From: Acanthaster planci | Taxonomy: Eukaryota; Echinodermata; Asteroidea; Valvatida; Acanthasteridae | Length of the DNA stretch: 64,000 nucleotides | Reading direction: 5' to 3' | Assembly (NCBI RefSeq): GCF_001949145.1 | Contig: NW_019091370.1 | Location: forward strand, 2,062,575-2,126,574 | Shown: positions 25,101-37,620 of the stretch, piece after piece | Layout of the letters: each line of letters begins with the position of its first letter | How positions within the stretch are numbered: position 1 is the first letter of the stretch | Notes under the pieces: model-generated | The model's database searches: none | Seen by the model: the letters and a program-made list of their open reading frames with translations, nothing else | Told to the model about the DNA's origin: nothing | Program-made: the position numbers and the translations under genes

Positions 25101-28100
25101 TTAGAGAGAGTTGTGACATGAGTGTCGCCATTGCTGGAAACAAACTGTCAGATGTATGCACCTGCGCATTTGAACAGTTGGTACACAGTAGCCACATGTA
25201 ACACATAATGACCAGCCATTTTGTTTCCAAAATCTGAAGCTGGTACTACTCTTTACTATATACAGATCTGGTCAAGCCATTAATGTTTCCTTGCTTCCCA
25301 GCCAAACCAATTTCCTTTTTTTTATAGCATTCATTTAGCCTGATCTAGTATGCGAATGATTCAGTAGCATTACGGGTGGGAAATTCACAAATGATTCTTT
25401 AGAAACTCTGTAGAAGTTCTTTTTTTTTTTTAATCACCACATTTTAACTGGCCGTTCTAAATTTAATTTTGTTCAAATTCATGCATTCATAAATATTATA
25501 GGAAAATTTAACTTAGTTTTTTGACTTAATTTGTTAATGACAGTATACAATGAGCAGATGAAACTGTAAGCATTATGAGTTACAGGAATTTCAACCCTGT
25601 GAGTTCCTCATGAAAACAAAGAAAAGCATGAAAATGTCAAATACTTGTTTTGCTGAATTTAGCCACATTTACTGATGTAGAGATACTTTTTCAAAGATAT
25701 ATTTAGAAAAGCATGCCTTTCCTTTGAAAATGTGTAAAACTGACAGTAAATGAGTTTGCATTGCAAACGCTTCCATTGTCTGTGATTAAAATAAGTCTGA
25801 ATCGTTAATTTTTGGATGTTTGAAATTTTGTAAAGTAATGTGAATATACTTTCATTCACTTCTTATTGTGATCAAGTTTAACCAAACTTGTAAATGTACA
25901 AAGATCTTACACCTGCAGTTCACGTCTGATGTAGAACATAATCGTAATGAGAGGTATTTAAAATTCATTGACACTGTTTTATTCGCTCTGTGGAGTGATG
26001 GTTGAGAGCGCTGTGCAACTTGCTGGCATGGAAACAGCAGCCAGTGCAGTGACCAATCTTGACCTGAAACGTGCACCAAAAAAGGCAGCTCTTAACATCA
26101 CGTACCGCTAGCTGTTGATTGCTTGACAGGAAGGAAACTAGCGTTGGCATAGAGTTCCTTTATTCCATTGGAGAGGTTGGCATTGCTACTGGTTGAGGGT
26201 GCTGTAACACAGAGTCATTCGCCTCTATTTCTTTGTCGAGCAATTTGCTAGACTTTCACAAATTATTGCTGTTGCTCACTTCAGAAACGACACATACCAT
26301 ATAATGTAGGTGCTGAAAACAGTACACATTTGGCACAGAAGCAATTCCTTTGTGGGTTTTTTTATGTTCTTTCGGCTGAACGCCCCCTTGTGATTTTGTG
26401 GAAATTAAAAAAAAAAAAAAATTGGAAACATGCCTAGATAAGAAGAGAGTGTTTTGTTCGTTTGTGTTTCTTGTAGAATACCATATTAACATTTCACAAT
26501 CAAGCGGCTCACAATTGTTAATCAGGATAAATGCCCAGTGAAATGATTCTTTCTGACAAGCTGTCATTTTGAAGAAATTGAACGAGGCTATTTCCAATGA
26601 TGCGTCTTCAGACACACTGGAAATTGCAGCTGGTAGTTTGTTTTCACTTCTGTGAAATGCAAGCAAGTGCTAACACAACATGCGCATTGAGTTACTATCA
26701 TTGACTGGTTCAGTGCACATCATGCAGCTGCATTTGGCTAAATGACTGAGAACCTGTCCCAAATGCTGAATTTGGGTGCAATTCAAAACATGACACGGCA
26801 ATTTTTGATATGCAATCAAGATACCAGAATATTGTTTTTCTCAGAATACATGTATACAGCATTCACCGAGATGAAACTTCAGGTTAATTGTTGAGTGACC
26901 TTTACATTTTGAGCATGTGTTTTGGTCTCAAAGGAAAATAATGCACAGATGATGGACTGTACCCTGAAAACTTAACAGTTTTACCAAACTGTTACAGTCA
27001 AGTTATATTTATTTTGTAATATCCCCTTGCCATCCACTGTACATGTTCCCCAGCTGTGTTCACATTTAACCAGATCAATTTTTGGCAGTAAAACTGGTAT
27101 TTGAAAAGTATCAGACTAAACCAGTGTAATGAAAACAAGGCGGCTACGAGTCCAAAGCTGCCATCGCATTCGTATCAAGAATAGACCACTCTCATTTTGC
27201 TTACAAGTTTGCAGAAATATCACCTTATGGTTGGCTTTCGATTTTACCTCAGAATTGTTCAAAATTAACATTTGTCCCGTTAATTTTAAATTGGGTTGTA
27301 TTTGCATTTAGTATTCACTGGTACATGTATTATTATCTGGCATGCTGATAACTGCGTGGGATTTTTCACACTTTGCCATTTCTTCTTTTACTCTGCACCG
27401 ACAGCCAACCATATTTCAGCAGCCACTTGAAGGAAAAACACGACTTTGTCATCAAAAGAGCAGCAGACCCTACTTATTTCAATGAACTACAATGAAAACA
27501 ACTCATTTTTAAACACCAGATCAAATGGATAATAAACAAGAATTCCCATGTAAACCTCACCCTAACTAAACCGACCCACCCCGACAAACAAAACAACACA
27601 ATATATGAGACCTAAGAAGATATGCGTGTCAACTTGCAACTGTGTTTGCTTATAACATATTCTATTTACATTCGATCTTCAACCATCTGCGTCAGAGCTC
27701 AATTTCATGGTTCTACTTACAAGGGAAGAGTTTCCACCAGCAGAAAATCATAGGCCACAGGTTACGGCACATTTCACGAGCACCCACCCTTAAATAGATT
27801 CATTCTTGAGGAGTAGTTCCTTTGTTCTTGTGTACTAAGAATTTAGAGTGCAACTGTGAAAAGCATTTTCCAAATCGGTCCCATTTGAACCAGACTTTCC
27901 TGGATTGATATTTCAACCAACAACCCTCGTAAAATACTTCAATTTGTGATGGTTAATGATACGTTGGAAATTCCTCCTTTTTGAGTAAATTCCAAAGATT
28001 TATTTCATGAAATTCTTGTAGGGTCCTTACGGGGTACTTCCTACTGTTCTGGTACCCCCACAAGGCATCATAAACACAGGCACCACACCATTTTGGACAT

Positions 28101-29184
28101 GTGAATATCCTGTGACACAGGTTTCTGTGCTTAAATGCAAAGTTCTCATTGCTTGAGCTAAAAAGGCAGAAAATTGAGATTACAAATTGAGAACCGTGGT
28201 CGAGAAAGACAGAAGAACCATGGAATGGGGCTTTGCTCCTCAAATGTTAAAACTGGTCCAATGGACTTGTTCTTTGCATAGTACTGACAGAATATAGCAA
28301 ACCGGTAACACAACCACAAACCATCACATCAGCAGTGAGTCCAGTTCAACTTCCCAGGAAATAGAGACCGAACAGTGAGTTGGGGGGGGGACGCGATTGC
28401 ATAGCATGCCCATTGTACTGATTCTAGTTCAGCAATTGGAATAAAGAACCATTACTTCATAGGTACCACACTTAAACACTGGCTTTATTAAGGCATATTT
28501 AATACCTTTTTAACCATATGCTGCTGGGTCTAAATTGAAGTTGCATGACGAGTTCCCGGGGCATTTTCAAGATTTTCCATTTTCAAAATTCTTCAAAAAT
28601 TCATAACATCATTTATGAAAGTTTACACCTACACAAATGACTGTCTGGTGGCTACTCTAATCTGACAGGCAACATCTATTGATGCCTGAGTATTTCAGCC
28701 AGGCCTGCTGCCTTGTAAAGAGAGCCCAGATTGTGTAGATAGTGGTATACTGTTTCAAAACAATGACGGATTACCTCCGCTATTGCAAACTGAAAAAATA
28801 TTGGCAATTCCCAGTAGCCTGGTCTTTTGTTCCAAGTACGGTCTTTTGCTGCAAGGCCCAGCCCCTTTGTCAAACTATGAGCACCCTAGCCAAGCGTAGA
28901 AACCTAAGGTCTCCGGTACCAGGCACCCTGGCGTGCAGTGGTTAAACAATAGGGACTTGCCGAAATGTACACCTGTCAAATTTACAAACTCACGTGGCAT
29001 GTTTGAGTTGTGTATAGTCACAGTAATGTCACTTCACTGGAGTCATCTTAAAACATAATACTTTTTTGAGTTTCCCATTAGAAACGAGCATTAAAACAGC
29101 TTTTACATATTGCACAGTGCAAAGGACAACCTATGTAATGAGTATCTAGTGAAAGAAAGTAATTAATTCAATGATAATATTACA
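22130..29184. other. Gene-poor region after VAP
   Basis: About 7 kb without a supported exon. The left part is probably VAP 3' UTR; ATTAAA at 22567-22572 and AATAAA at 27531-27536 are possible poly(A) signals, but neither can be proved. Minus-strand open frames at 24293-24700, 24778-25230 and 26256-26666 show no domain. A homopolymer A run lies near 26407-26420. Confidence 0.5.
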
Positions 29185-30327
29185 GGTGGTGTACACCATT
29201 GGTTTTTTGTCATAATTTCACAAGCTTGGCTGATTACAGTGTACAATATTCACTGCAACTTACACTCCTATGACTTGTTTCATGTTTGAGTCAACTGGTT
29301 CGTGAAAAATCAAGAAAAACAGCGCGGCATTTGAACGCTTAAATCGAAGATGTTGTAATTCATCTTGCATAAAATTTATGGGTTGCAGGGTGTTCGTAGT
29401 AAACAAAAAAACATCCTTGGGGTCAGGGTGGGAAACAGACATGACAGGTTCCCTTAAAAAGGAGTTTTCAATGGTTCGGAGTAACCAGTGAATTTACCTT
29501 GGAGTAATACGCCTCCTTGACAATGTAGCACTGCGGATTCATAGAAAAACTTTCATCAGGAATTGCAGTCCATTCATGTCCGTGAAACTGAAATGAGTAG
29601 GCCTAGGGATACGATAATGCAAGTACGCACATTGATCAAAGTCTAAAAACTCCATATTTAGTTGATTCACTAATACTTATAAGCAAAGATGAAATTATGT
29701 CTTGAAACACGGGAGGTTTAACGTGTGGTAATCATACTTTTGTTAATAAAAGTCCCTTCCACCATTCTGCTTGGAAACAGCCAACCTTTTTGGATCATAC
29801 CATTATGTTCTAGGGACGATTCTGAATTTGCAAAGTTTTTGCGTTCAGAAAATCCTTTCCTTAAATAAAATTTAACTTCACACTGATTCAGTTTATTTTC
29901 TCCATTTCACCTTACACTCTGCTTCCTATAATTTCAGTTTACAATGTTTTCGGTGAATTTTCTTTGGTACATTTCTAGCTGCTTTTAAGTTTACCCATTC
30001 ATTAACCCTAACACTCCTCAGTCCTCCAACAGGTGAAGGATTGAGGAGGGTTAGGGTTAATGGAGACTCCCAAAACATCTGCAAACACTACGCACAAAAA
30101 AATTGGCATCTGTTAGAAGAGAGTGACATGCAAAGTGAAATGAACTCTTTATACGATGGTTGGCTGACCATCGTAAAAACAAGAAGACAAATTTCTGTTT
30201 TCTCGAAAACCACAGCATTCTGGGCGGAAATATTTGACAGACTGATTGAGGCTGTTCTTTCAAGTAAGATAATTCCGGATTATACGATAGTCTGAATTGG
30301 GAGATTTTACCAATGGTGTACACTACC
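29185..30327. mobile_element. Possible miniature DNA element with GTGTACAC termini
   Basis: GGTGGTGTACACCATTGGT at 29185-29203 is the reverse complement, with one mismatch, of ACCAATGGTGTACACTACC at 30309-30327. The ends are 1.14 kb apart with no transposase between. The right end may belong to a shorter element, so the left boundary is uncertain. A smaller TTAA-flanked palindrome (30006-30056) is nested inside. Confidence 0.4.
30006..30056. mobile_element. TTAA-flanked 51-bp palindromic miniature element, copy 1
   Basis: Begins CCCTAACACTCCTC and ends GAGGAGGGTTAGGG, flanked on both sides by TTAA (30002-30005 and 30057-30060). The arms pair almost fully around a short CCAACAGGTG centre. TTAA duplication and CCCTAA ends are typical of piggyBac-type elements. 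A twin copy is at 48273-48323. Confidence 0.7.
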
Positions 30328-30349
30328 TTTAAGGAGAGAAATCAGAATT

Positions 30350-30374
30350 TTTATTTTTCCTCTTTCGGTTTATT
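30350..30374 (-). promoter_or_regulatory. Putative WWOX poly(A) signals
   Basis: Two AATAAA hexamers on the minus strand (30374-30369 and 30355-30350) lie 93-117 bp past the WWOX stop codon at 30469-30467. Their position fits a short 3' UTR. Confidence 0.45.
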
Positions 30375-30466
30375 TTCTCTAGGGGAGAAGAGGAGGTCCA
30401 GAAAAAGAACCGCTGTCGGAGTGGGGAAAAAATATTCGATGCCCATGTTTACACTCAAAAGTTCTG

Positions 30467-33400
30467 TCAAAGAGTATATCTGCTCAGCCGTTCTTTAATG
30501 AGAGAGTCGCTCAACTGCCACAGTGCGGTGGCTAGTTCTTCGTCGTAAGCCTCATCTGATGCCTGGCACAGCTGGCAGTGGTTGAAGTACATGCCCCCGT
30601 GGCCTTCCAGCTCCCGGGCTGTGGCGCAGTACACCGTGGTGGCTGCTCCTTGTTGCTACCAGGAGAGAGAGAAAGAGCCAAAGACAAGTCCGCGTCACTT
30701 GGAAGTGAGCTAAGTACCTTGTCTGTTGTGCTGCGAGCCTGTTTGTTTGACAAGGATCTGGATCTCAGTCAGTGATCCCATCGTTGATTCGCTCTATCCA
30801 TTGAGCGGGTTCTGGTGTCGTGAACCAATGACGGATTACTGATTGAGGTTCGGATCAGTGTGAAACAAATGGCCTTATGATTCATGGAAAATCACAGAAG
30901 AGAGTTGAATACTATCCAAGTACCAAATTTACTACATCTAATTTAGTACATCTTCCGGTGAGCACTGTTAAGTACCAAATTTACTACCAGATAATTTGAT
31001 CTGGTTGGATATGAGCAAAGCCGTATAATACTAAGACAATCACAGCAAACATCAGAAAGAATTGCAAGGCTTTGGACAAACAATTTTCCAAACTAAGCTG
31101 TTGTCCAAAAGTTTTAATTAGAAAGCATTTTAAGTGTCCAAAGTCCCAAGTTCAATTATTTTTTCTCTGAAGCTGACTTCAACTGCCACTCCGCTGTCAC
31201 TGTTTCTGCTGCTTTGTACACAACAGAAGGCTCAGTATTGGGTAGTAAACAAAGTACTAGGAGATTATTGGACAACTCTGGCTGTTCAATACTTTGAAGT
31301 ACAGAACAGGTGGTTGCTTTAAAACAGTTCACGGCATTCAGTACATCTGGGAGGTGCCACAAACTGTGCCCATGGCACCATATAATGGGTCTTGAGCTGG
31401 ACCTTAGCAATGGAGGCTTTTTTGGTACTAACTGGGCATCGCTGGTTCAAGAACAACCGGGAAATCCAACACTTCACATTGCTACCAACAAAAAAAAACA
31501 CTCCCGACCAACGCGGCTCTTTTGCAGATAGCATTGATCCCTTTTGGCCATGAGCAAATCTAAAACCTGAAAGCTATGACAGTGGTGCCTTGAGGGAAAC
31601 ATTAACGGCAAGCCATAGGTCAAATTAGGCTTATAGGTGTGCATGGTAGACATGAACAAAGTATGGAAGGTTTAAGGTAACACCATGTCAGTCGATCTCA
31701 GTAACTGGTTCTTCACAGAGCCACACAACCTACAATAGAGAATACCTTCCATGGTTCTACAGCAAACTTTCCATGCTTCAAGCTACCGGTCAGTTTCAAA
31801 ATCCACAAATTTTTAAAAAAAGTTATCGTTGGTAGTAGTACTACAAGAAAAATGGCGGCGTCCGTTACGGAGGATTAATGCTTGGATAACTGGGCTGAAT
31901 TCTTTTGTATTTAAAAAAGAACATTCATTTCTGTGTTGTGGAAAATTCTTATTGTTCACATTGCAAAACTTCCCATTGCCTCCGGCTTTGGAAGCCATCT
32001 CTCTACTTTTTGCAGCTGTTCAAAAATCAAAATCCCACGAGTTTCTCTGTGTGTTCCTGTAAAACCCTCACGAGGAGGTGGTGTGTGATCCTGTTCCCAG
32101 AACAGTGTTCTTGAGTCGCATTCCGCCTTTCAAGCACGAGAACAAGAAACCTGTGTCAAGAACAGGTTGCCTGAACTCGACCAAAGAGAAGCCCCATCCA
32201 TAACGTTCGTGTATGAATGAAGGGGGGAGGGGTTCATCCATCCTATTCATGCTAACCATGGAAATGAGAAATTTATCTTAAAAGGGGGAGGGGGGAGAGA
32301 CGATGGATTGGAAGAATGACGCACCTTGGTTTTTGCAAACGGCCGGGCCAGGAGGAACAGCACTCGCCAGCCCCACCAGCTACTCTGCAAGTTGGTGTAG
32401 ATCATGTTGCCTGGGTGCACTGCGTTGGAGCTCACGCCTCGGTCAGTTAGACGCCTGTGCAGGTGCTGGCTGAGCAGGATCAGGCAGAGTTTGGACTGGC
32501 CGTAAGCGCACAGCGAGTGGTAGTCTGCCTGGGCCAGACAGATCTTGTTCAAGTCTAGCTTATTGGAGGAGATGTCCAGAAATCTGAAGAGCGATTGTGT
32601 AAAGAGAGGGAGAGAGGTCTGAGACAAGCATTGATGGGGGGGAGCCGAGGGTAGAAGAGGATTCACAATCAATTCAGGATAGAGCGAACTACCAATGTAT
32701 CGATCCACTTAGTCCTGCCCACTACGCGAACACGGGCAATTAAGAAGGGCTTCTCTTTAGTGCCATGCTGCATGTTGCGGCTACGCATGTCATATGCAGG
32801 TTCACGCACGTCGGGTTTTTGTGCACAGATGTCAGACATTAATCACAGCTGAGATTGGTCAAAGACCACTGGGTGGAGCTGAATGAATCGGTCTATTGTT
32901 TGTCTTGAGTAGGCCAACTTTTTACGACAGGGGCTCACTTCAAAGACGAGAAAAATAGAAACTCAAAACAAAAATTTAAAGTATACTAAGACTTATAGGG
33001 GTGAGATTAAGGGAATTAAGAGAAAGCCACAAAATATCACACAGAAAGGTTGCATAAACAGCGACAATAAAACCTACAACTTTTAAGGCTAATAATGGCG
33101 AAAAAGCTTAGGTCCTCTCTCAAATGGGCATGATCATGTTACAGATGCAATTGGATTTCTCATATAAAATCTGATAAAGTAACAAAACCTCCAGACGGCC
33201 ACAATCTGGGGGTCAAAGATTCGGAAATAAGCGGAGGAATCACACGTCCCCGCCCGTGGACTTACCGGTGAGACTCACAAGACACAAAGACCACCCTGGC
33301 AGGAGAGGACTTGATGAGGACATCTTCCAGGTGGCGAACAAGGTAGTAATGCGAGAGGTAGTTGACCTGAAATGTCTTCTCCAGCCCGTCTTCCGTGAGC

Positions 33401-36400
33401 TGCCACTTGATGCCAAAGACCGCCGCGTTGCAGATCAGAATATGCAAAGGCCTGTGATTAAAACAAAGAGGGATTGGAACATGGAATTCATGGTCTGATG
33501 AACAAAAGTCAACTGTAATAATTGAATATTGGAATATCAGGCCTTCCTTTCAATTTATAGGAGAAAATATTCATTTGTACCAAAATGCCACCAAAACAAC
33601 AAGAAAATATACATCTTTCCAAAAAAAAGAGAGGAAAAAAGGAAAAAACACTAAAAGTAAGGGTAATTCTTGGCCCTATTATCAGGTAAACACATTCAAT
33701 TACATCTAAGCTTACTTGCAACACCTTAGCATATGTTTTGGTAATGCAATTTTGTGACAAAATAATGTAACTTTTCCCCTTTCTTTCATTTGAATGATTT
33801 TTATCCTCCAATTTTCAATCTCAAAAATATATATTCAAATACTCAATGAATTGAATACGCCTACATCCAAATAATCGGCACAGCCCTAGGACAAATGTGA
33901 ACTCCTTAACCCAACAAAATGTGGGCCAGAAATTCAGGTGCATGCAAATGCCAATACCTTCTACAGTGAGTAACAGTTTAACAGATTCAGCTTATTTAAG
34001 AAAAGGCCATGTTTCAAACCAATATTAGTTTTTAATTAATTTTTCTTAACAATGCACTTATAAATGTAGCGATTTATTACTCATTGAACGTTGAATTCAC
34101 AATTCTGCCATAGCTAGTGATGAGAATAGTTGAACTCTTAAAAAATTTATTTAGAAAATATTAAAAAATATAAAATACAATAATAAATGCACATCCCAGA
34201 CAAAAATGCAAAAATCCTACTGATTAGTAATTCAATGTATTCACCAGCCGCGCAATTTGTAGTTTTCGGCAAACTGTTTGACGCTCCTGAAGGAGGCTAG
34301 ATCCAGTGGCATGGTTTCCACATTGGCCAATGAGAGCTCCTCCTTGATCTTTGCTACAGCCTGATTGGCCGCCTTGAGATTGCGGCAAGCCATGACGACG
34401 TGGACGCCGTGGAGCGCAAGTGACCTTGCTGTTTCAAAGCCTATGACAAAAGGGCACAAAGTGATAATGGAGAGTCGTCAGACATTAAATTTTACACAAA
34501 GTCTCAACGCACTGAAGTCGTTATTACCATTTCCCTATGGGACCTGTAAATCATTCCTCAAACTATCTCAGCTCTTTGAGGAGTGTACAGCTCAGTGGGG
34601 CCATTTGAGGTGCTATCTCGCTGATCAACCATGTTAACCATCTGTGCCCTCACAAGTAAATGGGTGTTTAGGGTTTTGGAGGACGGAGGTTGTATTTAGT
34701 TTTTTCATGGAGGCAGTTGGAGGGTTTGGCAGGATTCAGCCTGCATCCTAGCAAATTGCTAGGGGAGGTTCTAAACTTATCCACAAGCCACCACTGATTT
34801 CAACAATAAGATGACGCTTTGAAAAGATGCTTTCTTTTTCTTTTAATCCCCTTTACGCCTTGGGAAATAGCACCCCCTCATCAGTGAGGAAAGTTCATGG
34901 TGTTGGTAGCAACACAACTGCAACACATGTCACAGTTGTTTGTGAACCAGTGAGAAGCAGTTTCCACCAAAGGAGCCTCCGTTGCTAGGAAAACTGTGCC
35001 CTCTCTTGGTCCCACTTGGGCCTCATGCCATTGGCCGAGTGACTCACCGATGCCAGAGCTGGCTCCTGTGATGACTGCATATTTGCCTGACAGGTCTCTA
35101 CCCTGCAGCACATTGAGAGCCGTGCTTAGGGCATCGAACCGTCTGGGTAGATCCCCAGGTTTACTGCTCTCTTCCTGGGCAAAGGCGAGCCGGGGATCTG
35201 TGAAGGTAGTCCTCTTATTCAGATGGCTGTTACCAAGAAAACATTCAGATGACGAGAAGTGCTGTTAGTGTGACAGTCTCAGTCCTTAACTACGCTTAAA
35301 CTGAAGACTGTGGTGCCAAAGAGTTGTAGTCGGTGCGATGAAACAACGCTAGACAATTTCAGCAATGCAATACTCACTCTACAAAGACCCGTCTCTTCTG
35401 GTCGTCTTCCTCTGCAGTCCAGCCGTAAGGAAGTTCTTGACAGACACACACAAAAAATATCCACTGTAATTCAGTGCTTATCGATTCCCTTTGTCAGGCA
35501 TGCAACTTGGACTCCGACAAAACTCAAGGAAATTCCAATCTTTACAAGGCTTATTACAGTGTTTTTCAGTTTATGAGTGTGAAGTGAAAAACAAGAAAAT
35601 CAGCTGCTCCGAGGAAAAGTTGCACGCCAGCTTTGTTTCTTTAATGAAACAGTTTACCACTGCGTCAATGGTGAAAGTCCATGCAGGCATTTTGAAAGTT
35701 CAAGCTTCACAAAAGTCACTGTAGTAGGTGTGTATTTTTTTTCACTTTGTAATGGCACACAATATGGAGACCACTGTACAAATCCAGAACTAAGCTGAGC
35801 CAGGAAATGCCTAAAAGTCAATGATTATAAAGACCTTTTTTAGAATAATTTCCAAACATGTTACCATCCTCAGCATTTTGTGTGATTATTAGGTAAACTC
35901 TCTTTCTTGCAGTTTCATGTAACCCTCCTTTTGTTGTAAACTGATGGTCAGAAATTCATTTAATTCCTCTTGCTACTCCCAACAGTCAAATCAGAATTCT
36001 GGCTGGTGTTGAGAATGGTCAAATTCAATCAACTGACAAAAGCAGGCGACTGGTAGACAAAGCAGGCTTATCAATCATCGACAGTCAAAGTACATATATG
36101 TTGAGTTATGTAAACAGTTGAAGCCAGTCGCTCATGTGGGTGGGGGACTCTGGACTGTCAACAACAGCCACTTAACTGCTTTTGAATGACAGGACAACTT
36201 TTTGCTGAATGCACATTTACATGGGAGGGTACATGAAGTCTACCAGTTTGGGGAATTTCCAAGTGTCCCCTGATCAACTTGGCCAAATGTGCACCACGTT
36301 AAGTTCTCCAGAAGTTCGTCCCTAAAGAAATGAACGAGCCATTTAAACTGCATGATTACCTCAGCAGCTATTGCTGTTATCTCCCATCCAGTTTCATCAT

Positions 36401-37394
36401 CTAATGTCTACTGAGTCCTGTCATATTCTGACTAACTCAGGCCAAGTGCCATTGTAAGGAAAACCGTGTACCCACCTCCTGTTATTCTCTTCTTTTTTCC
36501 AGTCTTAGGATGTTGCCACTGAGTTTCTCGATGTTGGTGGCTGAAACGTGTAAACAGGTGGGGAAACAGTGACACAATCAGGGCCGTGAATGGGCTGTAT
36601 CACATTATTGCTGGAAATTTCATGTGTTCCACAAAAGTTGTGTTGGGCCAAAAATATTATCTAAACTTTGAAGGAAGAAAAAGCATGAATTGTGAAGATG
36701 AGCTGCATCGCAAATCTGAAATTCGAATTAGAAATTCCAATGACTGGACACATTGATTTAGGCAAGCTCAGACAGGAAACTGCAGTCAAACTTTAAATGA
36801 GTATACATGGTTAGGAAACCTGATAGTAGGGCTGAAGCCAGTGTTGTAGTTGGGCCCATCACAAGTCCCACCAAGTCCACCACGAGTCTTTCCGAATTCC
36901 AAGCCAAAGCGTGACTGGTCTTGTGAAAACATTTGGGACTGAACATGTGGAAGGGACTTGCGTAAAAGGGCTTGTGGTGGACGTAACGACTATACTGGCT
37001 ACAGCCTGACGCCACAGGGTAAACCAGAAATCTTCGGCCCACTATTTCTTGTTGAAATGATCTGGATTTTTACAACACATTTCAAAGTTGCACTCAATGC
37101 TGTGTACAGACTAGATACACTGCTCCTTTATGTGTGTTACATTTGTCAGATATCAAGTGCTTTATAATTCCTACCAGTCAAAGTGTCAAATACTATCTAA
37201 AACCGGTTGTGGTCGGCCAAAACATGGCACATTTAAAGATGTCCGCCCCATCTTCAAACTAGTCTGGTACCTAGAGAAACCTGTACTTACTTGGCATAAA
37301 ACACTCGTCCATCTGGTGTGCTTCTCTCCTCCCAACCTGCCGGTAGTTCGTCTTCGCTATCTGTGTCCAACAGCCCAATACCAGGAGCAGCCAT
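30467..37394 (-). CDS. WWOX: WW domain-containing oxidoreductase, complete
   Basis: Two WW domains joined to a short-chain dehydrogenase/reductase; the human protein binds PPxY partners and is a fragile-site tumour suppressor. Eight coding exons: 37394-37291, 36540-36476, 35435-35378, 35226-35048, 34440-34245, 33451-33266, 32583-32325, 30655-30467; 411 residues (human 414), all phases consistent. WW1 is residues 17-46 with Trp21 and Trp43. WW2 is 58-87 with Trp62 but Phe84 at the second aromatic position (Tyr in human). Tyr33, the Src site in human, is conserved at the same number. A basic stretch GKKKR sits at 49-53. The SDR part has TGASSGIG (129-136), CNAA, YGQSK (Tyr290, Lys294) and NAVHPGN. 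The C-terminus has [10 protein letters not shown] and [11 protein letters not shown]. The human VSSESHR is VSCESHR here. The gene spans only about 7 kb. Confidence 0.97.
30656..32324. other. WWOX intron 7
   Basis: 1.67 kb with no supported exon. Several short open frames (for example 31310-31534) lack domains. Confidence 0.5.
33508..33892 (-). repeat. AT-rich dispersed repeat in WWOX intron 5
   Basis: On the minus strand it begins CCTAGGGCTGTGCCG and has ATTGAATATTGGAATAT-like text at the other end. The block AATGCAATTTTGTGACAAAA near 33745-33765 recurs near 49295-49315, and the CTAGGGCTGTGC end recurs at 39668. Such ends are typical of hAT-type miniature elements. Confidence 0.5.
34660..34760. 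repeat. Dispersed repeat, copy in WWOX intron 4
   Basis: GGCAGTTGGAGGGTTTGGCAGG and its flanks resemble 19735-19825 in VAP intron 3. Confidence 0.45.
34900..35035. repeat. Dispersed repeat, copy 1 (WWOX intron 4)
   Basis: GTTTGTGAACCAG...CCAAAGGA and TGCCCTCTCTTGGTCC match 41965-42117 in GOT2 intron 3 over about 110 bp. Family not recognised. It ends just before WWOX exon 4. Confidence 0.65.
35436..36475. other. WWOX intron 2
   Basis: 1.04 kb with no supported exon or recognisable repeat. Confidence 0.5.
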
Positions 37395-37620
37395 GCTCTG
37401 AAATGCACTTTGTTTTCTACCAAAGTTACAAAATATAAGAAAAAATTACAATATAGTGGCTGGAAGTCAGATAACCAGTGATGTTATCATGCACCTGGGC
37501 ATGGTTCCAAATGGCAGAATACAGATCTACCAGTAAGGTATGTGTGTTTATTATTGTAAGTCTGGTTCCCAGAATCAAAGACTACAACTACATGTAAGCA
37601 TACAGCGTTAAGAGTACTTT

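Noticed and set aside
30006-30056. Interstitial telomere repeats (CCCTAA/TTAGGG)
   Set aside because: Only one unit occurs at each end, in inverted orientation and bounded by TTAA, which fits transposon ends better than telomere sequence.
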